64,000 bases of DNA. Origin: CAVSUR01 sp052143655. Lineage in GTDB: Bacteria > Actinomycetota > Actinomycetes > Streptosporangiales > Streptosporangiaceae. Shown here one piece after another: positions 8,202 to 16,143 of this stretch. Location of the stretch: NCBI GenBank assembly GCA_052143655.1, contig JBKQSL010000107.1:1-64000 (forward strand), in the 5' to 3' direction. How positions within the stretch are numbered: position 1 is the stretch's first letter; each line of letters begins with the position of its first letter. The notes beneath the pieces were generated by a model. That model made no database searches. It was not told the origin of the DNA and saw nothing but the letters and a program-made list of their open reading frames with translations. A program made the translations under genes and the position numbers.

Positions 8202-8468
8202 TCAGCTCCCGCCCGTATCGTCCCACTTGCCGGTCTCCGGGCGGAACGCTTCCAGCGGGTCGGCCCACTCACTCACGTCCACGGTCCGCGAGCCGCGGGA
8301 TTCGATCACCAGCACGGTGGCCCCGCGCGGCAGCGGGTCCGGCGACCAGGCCAGGTAGGACTCCGACCCGCCGCGGATCTTGACGAGCACCTCGCCGGGG
8401 CCGGCCGCGCCCCTGGTCGCGACCGTGAGCACGCCGATCGCGCCGATCAGCGAATCTTCCCGCGCCAC
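8202..8468 (-). CDS. short NfeD-like C-terminal (OB-fold) protein
   Basis: Eighty-eight residues, GTG start with a strong GGAGGTGA site at seven to eight bases. The segment LIGAIGVLTVATRGAAGPGEV followed by PRGATVLVIESRGSRTVDV resembles the OB-fold C-terminal domain of NfeD proteins: G..G.a...l.p.G.v.i....................G..V.V........v.V. The usual membrane helices of full NfeD are absent, so this is a soluble single-domain version. It lies about 90 bases upstream of the flotillin gene, in the NfeD-flotillin order known from many bacteria (yuaF-floT). A partner role for the flotillin is inferred from context. Confidence 0.65.
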   Translation of the reverse strand: MAREDSLIGAIGVLTVATRGAAGPGEVLVKIRGGSESYLAWSPDPLPRGATVLVIESRGSRTVDVSEWADPLEAFRPETGKWDDTGGS

Positions 8469-8958
8469 TGCCCGCTCACCTCCTGCCGCCGGATGCGCAG
8501 ACGCCCCCATTATCCCGGCCGGCTCGCCCCGGCCGCCCCGGCCGGGCACGACGCGCCGCGGCCGGCGCTCATCCCCAACCCCATGATTGCCACAACCACG
8601 GGCCTGGGTGCCCCTGGCTGCCGCAACCACAGGGTTCCGTCCGGCCCGGCCGGGGCGGGGCGGGGGGCGAGGGGGTGGGGGGCGGGGGGAATAGGGCGGC
8701 GGGGGGCTGTGTTCTTAGATACCGCCGGTGCGGTGTGTTCCCCGGGCCTCAATAACCGCCTTCGCGGAATACCGTTCGGCTGGAGCCGCGTTGTGCCACT
8801 CGCCGAGAGGCGACCTCGTACCGGCCTGGGCACGCCCTCGCGAGCAGACTCTGCTCACGGGGGCGCTGTCATGTCACGGCCCGGCGGGCTCGCCATCCGC
8901 CGGGCCGGGCCAGGCAGCCGAGCTCACGACGCATGACGACGAGCAGAAAGGCCATCTC
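8469..8958. other. divergent intergenic region with a dense G-run tract
   Basis: Holds the promoters of the NfeD/flotillin operon (minus) and the reductase gene (plus). No gene is supported. Between 8652 and 8707 the plus strand has eight runs of three or more G. Further left, at 8588-8602 and 8619-8634, there is an imperfect direct repeat of TGCC[A/G]CAACCAC. Confidence 0.5.
8652..8707 (+). repeat. G-run tract with quadruplex potential
   Basis: Eight consecutive runs of three to six G separated by one to five bases, all on the plus strand. This exceeds the four-run minimum for an intramolecular G-quadruplex. It is intergenic, about 250 bases upstream of the reductase start and 185 bases upstream of the NfeD start. 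Confidence 0.7.
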
Positions 8959-9750
8959 GTGGCTGACGCACTCCCCCAGGACGTCCGCGCGGGCCTCGAC
9001 GACCCGTTTGCCCAGCTCTCCGGCCCGCTGGCCGGCACCCGCCGGATGCAGCTGGAAGTGGCCGGCTCCGTCCGCGTCAGCCCGCACCTGCAGCGGCTGC
9101 AGCTGACCGGCCCCGGCCTCGCCGACTTCCGCTGCAGCCCGGGCCAGGACGTGATGCTGCTGGTCGCCGCGGACGGCAGCCGCCCGGTCCGGCGGCGGTA
9201 CACGATCCGCGCGCTCGACCCGGCCCGGCGGCTGCTCACCCTGGAGATCGTCCGGCACGGCGAGGGTCCCGGCGAGCGCTGGGTTGCCTCGGCGCAGCCG
9301 GGTGACCGGATCGAGGCCATCGGGCCGCGGGGCAAGATCACGGCGTCGCCGGAGGCCGACTGGCACCTGTTCCTCGGCGACGAGTCGGCGCTAGCCGCCA
9401 TCTTCGCGATGACCGAGGCGCTGCCCGGGGACAGCGAGGCCACGATCGTGCTGGAAGTTCCCGAGCTGGCCGACGAGCAGGAGCTGCTGGCCCCGGCCCG
9501 GACCCGGCTGAGCTGGCTGCACCGGCTCGCCGGTAAGGCCGGCGACCCGGCGGCGCTGGCCGCCGAGGCCCGCGAGGTCGAGCTGCCGCCAGGCCGGGGC
9601 CAGGCGTACGTGTTCGGGGAGGCCCGGATGGTGCTCGCGGTCCGCGAGGTGCTCACCGCCCGCGGCCTGCCGCCCGGGCAGGTGTCGGCGAAGGCGTACT
9701 GGGGCCGCGGCCGGGCCAACGCGGGTCACGGTGAGCCCGCCCGGGACTGA
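8959..9750 (+). CDS. siderophore-interacting protein (SIP) family NAD(P)H-dependent ferric-siderophore reductase
   Basis: A 263-residue flavoprotein. The FAD-binding domain occupies about residues 25-140 and contains RRYTIRALD, the R-x-Y-T flavin motif. The SIP C-terminal NAD(P)H domain begins with HLFLGDESALAAIFAM and ends with the family signature YWGRGRANAGHGEP. Enzymes of this family reduce Fe(III)-siderophore complexes in the cytoplasm to release iron. The GTG start follows an AGAAAGG site by about eight bases. Upstream in-frame codons back to about 8728 run through the intergenic tract and are unlikely to be translated. No siderophore transport genes are adjacent. Confidence 0.85.
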   Translation: MADALPQDVRAGLDDPFAQLSGPLAGTRRMQLEVAGSVRVSPHLQRLQLTGPGLADFRCSPGQDVMLLVAADGSRPVRRRYTIRALDPARRLLTLEIVRHGEGPGERWVASAQPGDRIEAIGPRGKITASPEADWHLFLGDESALAAIFAMTEALPGDSEATIVLEVPELADEQELLAPARTRLSWLHRLAGKAGDPAALAAEAREVELPPGRGQAYVFGEARMVLAVREVLTARGLPPGQVSAKAYWGRGRANAGHGEPARD

Positions 9751-9910
9751 CCGCGCCGCCGCTGGCGCGAGGGCGCCCCGACGTCGCCAGGCCGGGCCAT
9801 CGCACACGCTAGGTCACCAGCTGTTCCCGCTCCATACCGGAAAAGATGCCCCATAATCGAAAAGGAACGGGCCAGCAGGTCCGATCCGGGGCTATAAGGG
9901 AGCTCGCCGG

Positions 9911-11968
9911 GTGGCATCCGTGGTGGCGGCCGACATCTCCGCGCTGTTGTCCAGCACGTCGGCGCGGACCCTGATCGTCGGCATCGACAAGGACGGCCAG
10001 ATCCTGCACCATGACCGGGCCGCGGCCGACGTGCTGGCCGACTCGCCGGCCGCGCTGCTCGGCACCCGGCTCGCCGACCTCGTCGCCGGGCCTCCGGCCC
10101 AGGCCAAGACGCTGCAGTCGCTGATCGACGGAGCCTGCTCCGACCGCGAGGGCTCGGCCGTGCTGACGCTCAAGACCGCCCGCGGCTCCGCGGCCGACGC
10201 GGTGGTGACCGTGCAGCCGATCCGCTCCAGCGGCGCCGCCCTCGTCGCGCACGCGATCCTGCGCATCCCGCCGACCCTGGCCCAGCGCTTCCTGGACCCG
10301 GCCGTCATGCGCAAGGAACTGCTGGACGGGGCGTTCCGGCGGATCAGCGACGCGCTGGACATCGACCAGATGGCCCGCGAGCTGACCAACATCGTGGTAC
10401 CGCACTTCTGCAACGCGGCCGGCCTGCTGATCCTGGAAAGCCTGGTCGGGGACGACGAGATGCCCGCCCAGTCGGCGGCCGGATCCCAGCTGATCCGCCG
10501 GCTCGCGGTCGCGCACGACGACGGCGACACCGGCTGGGACGCCGCCTTCCCGATCGGCGAGATCCTGCGGTACCCGGCGTGCACGCCCTACACCCGGTGC
10601 ATGGACTCCGGCGAGCCGGTGTGCGAGGTGATGGGCACCGACGAGGCCAGCGGCCTGGCCGCCGCCTGGCTGCGCGCCCCGGTGGCCCGCCTGCTGTCGG
10701 GCGTCTCGATGCTGCTGCTGCCGATGGTCGCGCGGAACTCGATGCTCGGCTTCTTCGTCTGCGTCCGCCAGGTCGGCTACCGCCGGTTCGACGCCTACGA
10801 CACCGAGATCGGGATGGAGTTCGCCAACCGCGCGGCGATCTTCACCGACAGCGCCCGCCGCTACAGCCGGGAGCGGGCCACCGCCCTCACGCTGCAGCGC
10901 AGCATGCTGCCGACAGAACTGACCGCGCCGTCGTCGGTCGAGGTCCGGCACCGCTACCTGCCCGGCAGCAAGCTGATCGAGGTCGGCGGCGACTGGTACG
11001 AGTCCATCGCGCTGCCCGGCGGCCGGGTGGCGCTGGTCGTCGGGGACGTGGCCGGGCACGGCGTGCGGGCCGCGGTCACGATGGGCCGGCTGCGGACCGC
11101 GATCCACACCCTCGCCATGCTGGAGCTGCCGCCGGCCGAGACCCTGCAGCAGCTCGACGAACTCATGCAGGAACTCGGAGCGCGCGAGCCGCACTTCGCC
11201 ACCTGCATATACGCGATCTACGACGGCGTCACCGGCAGCTGCGAGCTGGCCTCGGCCGGCCACCTGCCGCCGCTGCTGGTCCGGCCCGACGGGACCAACG
11301 AGCTGCTGGATGTATCGCCGTCCCCGCCGCTGGGCATCGGCACCGGGCCGATCCAGAGCCGGACGCTGGACATCACCGACGGCAGCCTGCTGGTGCTGTA
11401 CACCGACGGGCTGGTCGAGAAGCGCACCGCCGACATCGACGAGGGGCTGAACCGGCTGCGCGGCATCTTCGGCCCCGGCTCGGCTGCCCGCCCGCTGGAA
11501 GACCTGTGCCGGGCCACGCTCGACGGCGTGTACGCCGACGATCAGCGTGACGACATCGCGGTGCTGATCGCCCGGCTGCGCCGGCTCCCGCCCGACCACC
11601 ACGTGACCTGGCGGCTGCCGGCCGAGCTGACCTCGGCCGGGCGCGCCCGGCTGCTGGTACGCCGGCCGCTGCGGCGCTGGGACCTGGCCGAGCTGATCCC
11701 GACCACCGAGCTGCTGGTGTCCGAGCTGGTCACCAACGCGGTCCGGTACGCGCAGGGCCGGATCGGGCTGCGGCTGGTGCTGGAAGGCGCGCTGGTGTGC
11801 GAGGTGCTGGACGACTCCGCGGCGCTGCCGCGGCTGCGCCACCCCGAGGACGACGACGAGCGGGGCCGCGGCCTGCAGATCGTCAGCCAGATCGCGCAGC
11901 GGTGGGGCGCCCGCCGGACCCCGGCCGGCAAGGTCGTGTGGTGCGAGCTGCCGCTGCCGCACGGCTGA
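9911..11968 (+). CDS. PAS/GAF - SpoIIE-type PP2C phosphatase - anti-sigma-type ATPase fusion
   Basis: A 685-residue soluble signalling protein. Residues 1-110 look PAS-like (LIVGIDKDGQILHHDRAAAD) and about 130-325 are GAF-like. Residues about 335-555 form a PPM/SpoIIE phosphatase, with metal-binding aspartates in EVGGDWYE, GDVAGHG and DDIAVL and the LYTDGLVE motif. Residues about 560-680 form a GHKL ATPase of the RsbW type (ELLVSELVTNAVRYA, GRGLQIV). Such fusions control partner-switching: the phosphatase activates an anti-sigma antagonist and the kinase domain phosphorylates it or binds a sigma factor. No substrate protein is encoded next to it. GTG start with GGGAG nine bases upstream. It is convergent with the ABC transporter genes. 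Confidence 0.88.
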   Translation: MASVVAADISALLSSTSARTLIVGIDKDGQILHHDRAAADVLADSPAALLGTRLADLVAGPPAQAKTLQSLIDGACSDREGSAVLTLKTARGSAADAVVTVQPIRSSGAALVAHAILRIPPTLAQRFLDPAVMRKELLDGAFRRISDALDIDQMARELTNIVVPHFCNAAGLLILESLVGDDEMPAQSAAGSQLIRRLAVAHDDGDTGWDAAFPIGEILRYPACTPYTRCMDSGEPVCEVMGTDEASGLAAAWLRAPVARLLSGVSMLLLPMVARNSMLGFFVCVRQVGYRRFDAYDTEIGMEFANRAAIFTDSARRYSRERATALTLQRSMLPTELTAPSSVEVRHRYLPGSKLIEVGGDWYESIALPGGRVALVVGDVAGHGVRAAVTMGRLRTAIHTLAMLELPPAETLQQLDELMQELGAREPHFATCIYAIYDGVTGSCELASAGHLPPLLVRPDGTNELLDVSPSPPLGIGTGPIQSRTLDITDGSLLVLYTDGLVEKRTADIDEGLNRLRGIFGPGSAARPLEDLCRATLDGVYADDQRDDIAVLIARLRRLPPDHHVTWRLPAELTSAGRARLLVRRPLRRWDLAELIPTTELLVSELVTNAVRYAQGRIGLRLVLEGALVCEVLDDSAALPRLRHPEDDDERGRGLQIVSQIAQRWGARRTPAGKVVWCELPLPHG

Positions 11969-12021
11969 CCGCCGGCTGACCGGGCCGGCCGCGCAGGCCG
12001 GGCCAGCTGATCAGGCCGACG

Positions 12022-12053
12022 GCAGCCCGGCGGCGGTCGTGCCGCCGTGCTGC
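12022..12053. terminator. hairpin between convergent genes
   Basis: A 13-bp stem with one mismatch and a six-base loop exactly fills the space before the stop codon of the ABC ATPase gene and follows the phosphatase gene. It could terminate both convergent transcripts. Confidence 0.5.
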
Positions 12054-12788
12054 TCAGACCTGCGGCAGGTCGGCGGCCGGGGTGGCGACGCCCTGCCGCG
12101 CCGGGCCGGGCTGATGCTGCGCCTGCACCGACAGCTTGCCGTCACGCATCACCGCGATGTGCTCGGCCCGGCGGGCGACCGTGCTGTCGTGGGTGACGAT
12201 GACCATGGTCAGGCCGCGGTCTCGCCACAGGCCCGCCAGCAGCGCGATGATCTCATCCCGGGTGTCCTCGTCAAGGTTGCCGGTGGGCTCGTCGGCCAGC
12301 AGCACCTTCGGCTCCTTGACCAGGGCCCGCGCGATCGCGACCCGCTGCTGCTGGCCGCCGGACAGCTCCGAGGGCAGGTGCCGGGCCCGGTCGGCCAGGC
12401 CCAGGTCGGCCAGGGCCCGCGCGGCCCGCTCCCGCCGCTGCGCGGACGGCAGGCCCAGCGGGACCAGCGCGGTCTCCACGTTCTCCTGCGCGGTCAGCGT
12501 CGGGATCAGGTTGAAGGTCTGGAAGATGAATCCGATCGAGGTTGCCCGCACCCGGGTGACCTGGCCCTCGCGCAGCTGCGCGAGGTCCTGGCTGGCCAGT
12601 TCGACGCGGCCGGCCGTGGGCCGGTCCAGGCCGCCCAGCATCTGCAGCAGCGTGGACTTGCCGTGCCCGGTCGGCCCCTGGATCGCGAGCCACTCGCCGT
12701 CGGCGATGGCCAGGTCCACGCCCTGTAGGGCATGCACGGTCACCCGGCCCTTCTGGTAGGTCTTGGTGACACCGGTCAGCTGGTACAT
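12054..12788 (-). CDS. ABC transporter ATP-binding protein, MacB/LolD type
   Basis: A 244-residue ATPase with all expected motifs: Walker A GPTGHGKST near residue 40, signature LSGGQQQRVAIARAL, Walker B VLLADEPTGNLDED, and the switch histidine in VIVTHDS. The phrase PTGNLD is characteristic of the MacB/LolD/FtsE exporter subgroup. It lies 40 bases downstream of its partner permease on the same strand, so the two form an exporter or lipoprotein/peptide extrusion complex at the membrane. The Walker A has T and H where S and S are usual (GPSGSGKST), a conservative variation. The C-terminal 25 residues are an unconserved tail. Confidence 0.92.
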   Translation of the reverse strand: MYQLTGVTKTYQKGRVTVHALQGVDLAIADGEWLAIQGPTGHGKSTLLQMLGGLDRPTAGRVELASQDLAQLREGQVTRVRATSIGFIFQTFNLIPTLTAQENVETALVPLGLPSAQRRERAARALADLGLADRARHLPSELSGGQQQRVAIARALVKEPKVLLADEPTGNLDEDTRDEIIALLAGLWRDRGLTMVIVTHDSTVARRAEHIAVMRDGKLSVQAQHQPGPARQGVATPAADLPQV

Positions 12789-12828
12789 GAAGTCCTCTCC
12801 TGGATGTCGCGAGCGCGCGCGGCGCCGC

Positions 12829-14307
12829 CTACTCGACCCGGGCCAGTGCTGCGGCCGGCCGCAGCCGGGCCGCCCGCCAGCCGCCGAATGCGCCCGCGAT
12901 CAGGCCGCCGGCCACCGACAGCAGCACGGCCAGCAGCACGACCCCGATCGTGACCTGAGCGGTCAGGTGCACCGACGTGGACTGGGCTGCCGCCGTCGCG
13001 GCGCGCCCGAACCGTCCGGCGCCCGTGCCGCCGAAGCCACCGCCGAAGGCCCGCGCGCCGCCGGGCGTGGCGGTGCCGGTGGTCTGGGGGACCGAAGCCG
13101 ACAGGGCCGGGCTGACGTGGGAGACCAGGGCCGCGCCGAGGAACCCGAGGCCGGCTCCGACGATGCCGCCGACGATCCCGATCGCCACTGCCTCGCCCAC
13201 CACCTGGCCGATCACCCGGCGGCTGTGCCAGCCGAGCGCCTTGAGCGTGCCGAACTCGCGGACCCGGCGTGACACCGCCGACATCGTCAGCAGGCTGGCC
13301 AGGCCGAACGCGGCCACCAGCACGGCGATCGCCAGCCACTTGCCCAGATTGTTCGCCAGGCTGGCCGCGCTTGACAGCGACCCGGTGACCTCCTTGGCCA
13401 GGTCAGCCGACGTGGTCACGGTCGCGCCCGGCACCGCGCTCTTGATCTCCTTCTGCACCGCGGCGATGTCCGCTGAGCTGTCCGCCGCGACGTAGATCGT
13501 GTTGACCTTCCCCGACATGCTCGGCGAGGACAGGGCCTGCGCCCGGGCCAGCGGGATGTACACGTCGGCGGGCGAGTCGGCGGGCGGGTCGGACACGATC
13601 CCGATCACGCTGAAGTTCTTGCCGCCCAGCGCGACCGTGGAGCCGACCTTCAGCTTGGCTGACTTGGCGTAGCTGGCGTCGGCCACGGCCACCCGTGCGG
13701 AAGAGTCGGAGCTCTTGAACGTGCGGCCGGAGATGAGCGTGCCGTTGCTGAGCGGGCCGAGCGCCTGCTCGCGGCCCGCCAGGTCCACGCCATTGACGCT
13801 CACCTGGGTCCCCGCGTTGAGCGAGCCCGGGCCGCGGAAGCCGCCGCCGCCGGAACCGCCGGAACCGCCGCCGAAGCCGCCCGAACCGGAGCCGGAGCCC
13901 TGGCTGAAGTCCGGGATCTTGAAGGTGGTGTTCACGGCGTTCGCGGTCAGCGCGCCGCTGGCCGCGGCCACGCCCTTGAGCCTGGAGATCTGGGTCACCG
14001 CGGAGGAGTCCAGGGTGCCCAGGCTGCGGGTGGCGATGAGCTGGTCGATCTTGACCGTGGCGCCGGGCTTGAATTTGAACGACCGCTGCGACGGGGTGAA
14101 CGAACCGGCCGCCGGCGCCTTGGTGACCGTCGCCGAGGTACCGACGCCGTAGAGGTTCTGCAGCACGGCTCCCTGGGCGTTCCGCACGCCCGATGAGGCG
14201 GCCACGACGGTGATGACCAGCCCGACGCCAAGCGCCAGGCCCAGCGCGATCAGGATTGACTGGCGCGCTCGCCGCCGCAGTTCGCGCCCCAGATAGGTGA
14301 AGAACAC
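12829..14307 (-). CDS. ABC transporter permease, FtsX/MacB type
   Basis: A 492-residue permease. One N-terminal membrane helix (about 16-38) is followed by a large periplasm-facing MacB_PCD domain (about 40-330). The FtsX-like core has three more helices, about 337-360, 385-415 and 460-485. Two glycine-rich low-complexity stretches are inserted: one in the extracellular domain (around GSGSGGFGGGSGG) and one in the last outer loop (GGARAFGGGFGG). GTG start with GGGAG upstream. With the ATPase gene downstream it forms a two-gene operon. Single-permease pairs of this kind in Gram-positive bacteria export antimicrobial peptides or lipids; the substrate is unknown here. Confidence 0.88.
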   Translation of the reverse strand: MFFTYLGRELRRRARQSILIALGLALGVGLVITVVAASSGVRNAQGAVLQNLYGVGTSATVTKAPAAGSFTPSQRSFKFKPGATVKIDQLIATRSLGTLDSSAVTQISRLKGVAAASGALTANAVNTTFKIPDFSQGSGSGSGGFGGGSGGSGGGGFRGPGSLNAGTQVSVNGVDLAGREQALGPLSNGTLISGRTFKSSDSSARVAVADASYAKSAKLKVGSTVALGGKNFSVIGIVSDPPADSPADVYIPLARAQALSSPSMSGKVNTIYVAADSSADIAAVQKEIKSAVPGATVTTSADLAKEVTGSLSSAASLANNLGKWLAIAVLVAAFGLASLLTMSAVSRRVREFGTLKALGWHSRRVIGQVVGEAVAIGIVGGIVGAGLGFLGAALVSHVSPALSASVPQTTGTATPGGARAFGGGFGGTGAGRFGRAATAAAQSTSVHLTAQVTIGVVLLAVLLSVAGGLIAGAFGGWRAARLRPAAALARVE

Positions 14308-14413
14308 GGTGGGCTCCCTCAGTCCATTCCGATGCCGATGCCGATAAGAAGCATGGCGGCAATGGCTGAGGGAAAGCTGGAGGAATTCTGCGGGATTACC
14401 GCGACCGCGGCCG

Positions 14414-15988
14414 CTAGCCGGAGACGGCGCCGGAGCGCACGTACAGCCGCAGCCAGATGTCGGACACGCGGTAGGTATGCACCAGCGTGTAGTTCAGGCC
14501 GTAGAGCACCGGCGCGGGAATGTTGTTGTGGTTGATGTTCACGACCCACACCCGGTGCAGGCGGCTGAGCCGCTGATGGATAAGGGCGAACGGCGCATTG
14601 GTCCCGCCGAGCGTGCCGGACGGGATCGGCTTGCGCGCCAGCGCGACGTTCGGCAGCTTGTCCAGGCCGGACCGGTAGGCCGCGCCGAACGACTCGGCGT
14701 TGTCGTTGGTGTAGAAGACCACGTCGCCGGGGCGGCGCAGCCGGGCGATCAGGTGGTCGACCCCGCGGATGTTGTCCTTGTGCCCGGCCGCGCCACGTAC
14801 CGAGATCTGCTCGTGCAGGCCGAGCGCGCCGACCAGGACGAGGGCCGCGGCGCCCGCGACCGCGCCGAGCGCGGCCGGCCTGATCGCGGCGGCAAGCGCG
14901 GCCATGGCCGTGCCGCCGAGCAGCGCGACCGCCGGAATGCAGAACAGGATGTACCGGAACGTGTACATCGGGGTGATATGCGAGACGAGCAGCAGCAGCG
15001 CCGGCGGCACGATCAGCCAGGGCAGGGCTAGCTGCAGCAGGCCGCCCGGCCAGCTGGCCCGCAGGTGCGCCCAGCCGTGCACCGCGCTCGCGATCAGCGC
15101 GATGGCGCCCACTCCGACCAGGGCGTCCAGCATGATCTGCGGTCCGACCAGCTGGCTGACGCCGTCCAGGCCGTCGGGCACCTTCAGCCAGCTGACCTGG
15201 CCGCGCTGCTGCCAGCCCAGGTACAGCAGCGGGCTGGCGATGATGCCGCCGACGACCGCGGCGGCCAGCCAGCGCAGCGCCAGCCCGTGCCGCGTCCAGC
15301 CGGGACCGGGCCGCAAGCAGCGCAGCGCCACCATGACCGCGTGCGCCGGGATCAGCAGCAGCGCGAAGATGTTGACGATCCCGAGCAGGCCCAGGCACAG
15401 GGCGTAGCCGATCCACCAGCCGCTGGGCCGGCGCCCGGCCGGCGCGCCGGCCTGCACGGCCCGGACCAGCAGGTAGCTGGCCGCGGCCGCCACGGTGGTG
15501 ACGAACGCGTAGGACCGCGCGTCCTGGCCGTAGAAGCTGATCTGCGGGATGACCGCGAAGAGCAGCCCGGACAGCAGCCCGGACAGCGGCGAGACGAGCC
15601 GTCGGCCGATCGCCGCGACGAACGCGGCGGTGACGCACATCGCGATGGCCGACGGCAGCCGGAGCGCCAGCTCGCCGTAGCCGAACACCCGGGTCAGCGG
15701 CCAGGCGAAGATGTAGTACGCGCCGTGCACCGCGTCGACGTTGCCGAGCATCCGGAGCATGTCGCCGAACGGCCGCCGCACCGCGGCCAGCGTAGCCGCC
15801 TCGTCCCGCCAGAACGACGGGCCGGTAATGCCGATCAGCGCGATGACCAGCATGACCGCCGGCGGCAGGACCCGCATCCAGACCGGGCCCGGGTCGAACT
15901 CCCGGGCCGGGGCAGCCTGGGCCGGGTCCGGTGCCGGGCTGTTCCCGGTTGCCCCGCCCATGATGGCAGGACCACGCGGAGCGGTCAT
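14414..15988 (-). CDS. membrane glycosyltransferase of the GT-C type (GT39/ArnT-like)
   Basis: A 524-residue polytopic membrane protein. After a 35-residue polar N-terminus it has about ten or more hydrophobic helices. The first extracytoplasmic loop carries FWRDEAATL, the D-E pair typical of polyprenyl-phosphate-sugar dependent GT-C enzymes, followed by VHGAYYIFAWPLTRVFG, which is equally typical. These enzymes move a sugar from a polyprenyl phosphate carrier onto a protein, lipid or wall polymer outside the membrane. I start at 15988 because GGAGGAA lies seven bases before that ATG. It lies about 155 bases downstream of hpnH on the same strand; a link with hopanoids is possible but unproven. 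Confidence 0.8.
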   Translation of the reverse strand: MTAPRGPAIMGGATGNSPAPDPAQAAPAREFDPGPVWMRVLPPAVMLVIALIGITGPSFWRDEAATLAAVRRPFGDMLRMLGNVDAVHGAYYIFAWPLTRVFGYGELALRLPSAIAMCVTAAFVAAIGRRLVSPLSGLLSGLLFAVIPQISFYGQDARSYAFVTTVAAAASYLLVRAVQAGAPAGRRPSGWWIGYALCLGLLGIVNIFALLLIPAHAVMVALRCLRPGPGWTRHGLALRWLAAAVVGGIIASPLLYLGWQQRGQVSWLKVPDGLDGVSQLVGPQIMLDALVGVGAIALIASAVHGWAHLRASWPGGLLQLALPWLIVPPALLLLVSHITPMYTFRYILFCIPAVALLGGTAMAALAAAIRPAALGAVAGAAALVLVGALGLHEQISVRGAAGHKDNIRGVDHLIARLRRPGDVVFYTNDNAESFGAAYRSGLDKLPNVALARKPIPSGTLGGTNAPFALIHQRLSRLHRVWVVNINHNNIPAPVLYGLNYTLVHTYRVSDIWLRLYVRSGAVSG

Positions 15989-16143
15989 CGCTTTGTTCCT
16001 CCGGTACGTCAGCACGGGATCCGGCCGCCGCGGGCGCGCCCGGCCCGCGACCATGTCCAGCTGTTGTCAGCCTGCCGCTGCGGACTCCGGCCCACCTGCC
16101 AGCTCACCTGCCCAGACGACGCTGCCCGGAGGCGGTTGCCTCG

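Noticed and set aside
7221..8936. 571-codon plus-strand frame opposite the flotillin gene
   Set aside because: Leu/Arg/Gly-rich mirror of the coiled coil; the flotillin/NfeD pair and its T-tailed terminator define the true strand.
9809..11962. 717-codon open frame antisense to the PAS/GAF-phosphatase gene
   Set aside because: It mirrors a gene with clear domains. The translation is Arg/Gln/Gly-rich filler without motifs, as expected in GC-rich DNA where the opposite strand rarely has stops.
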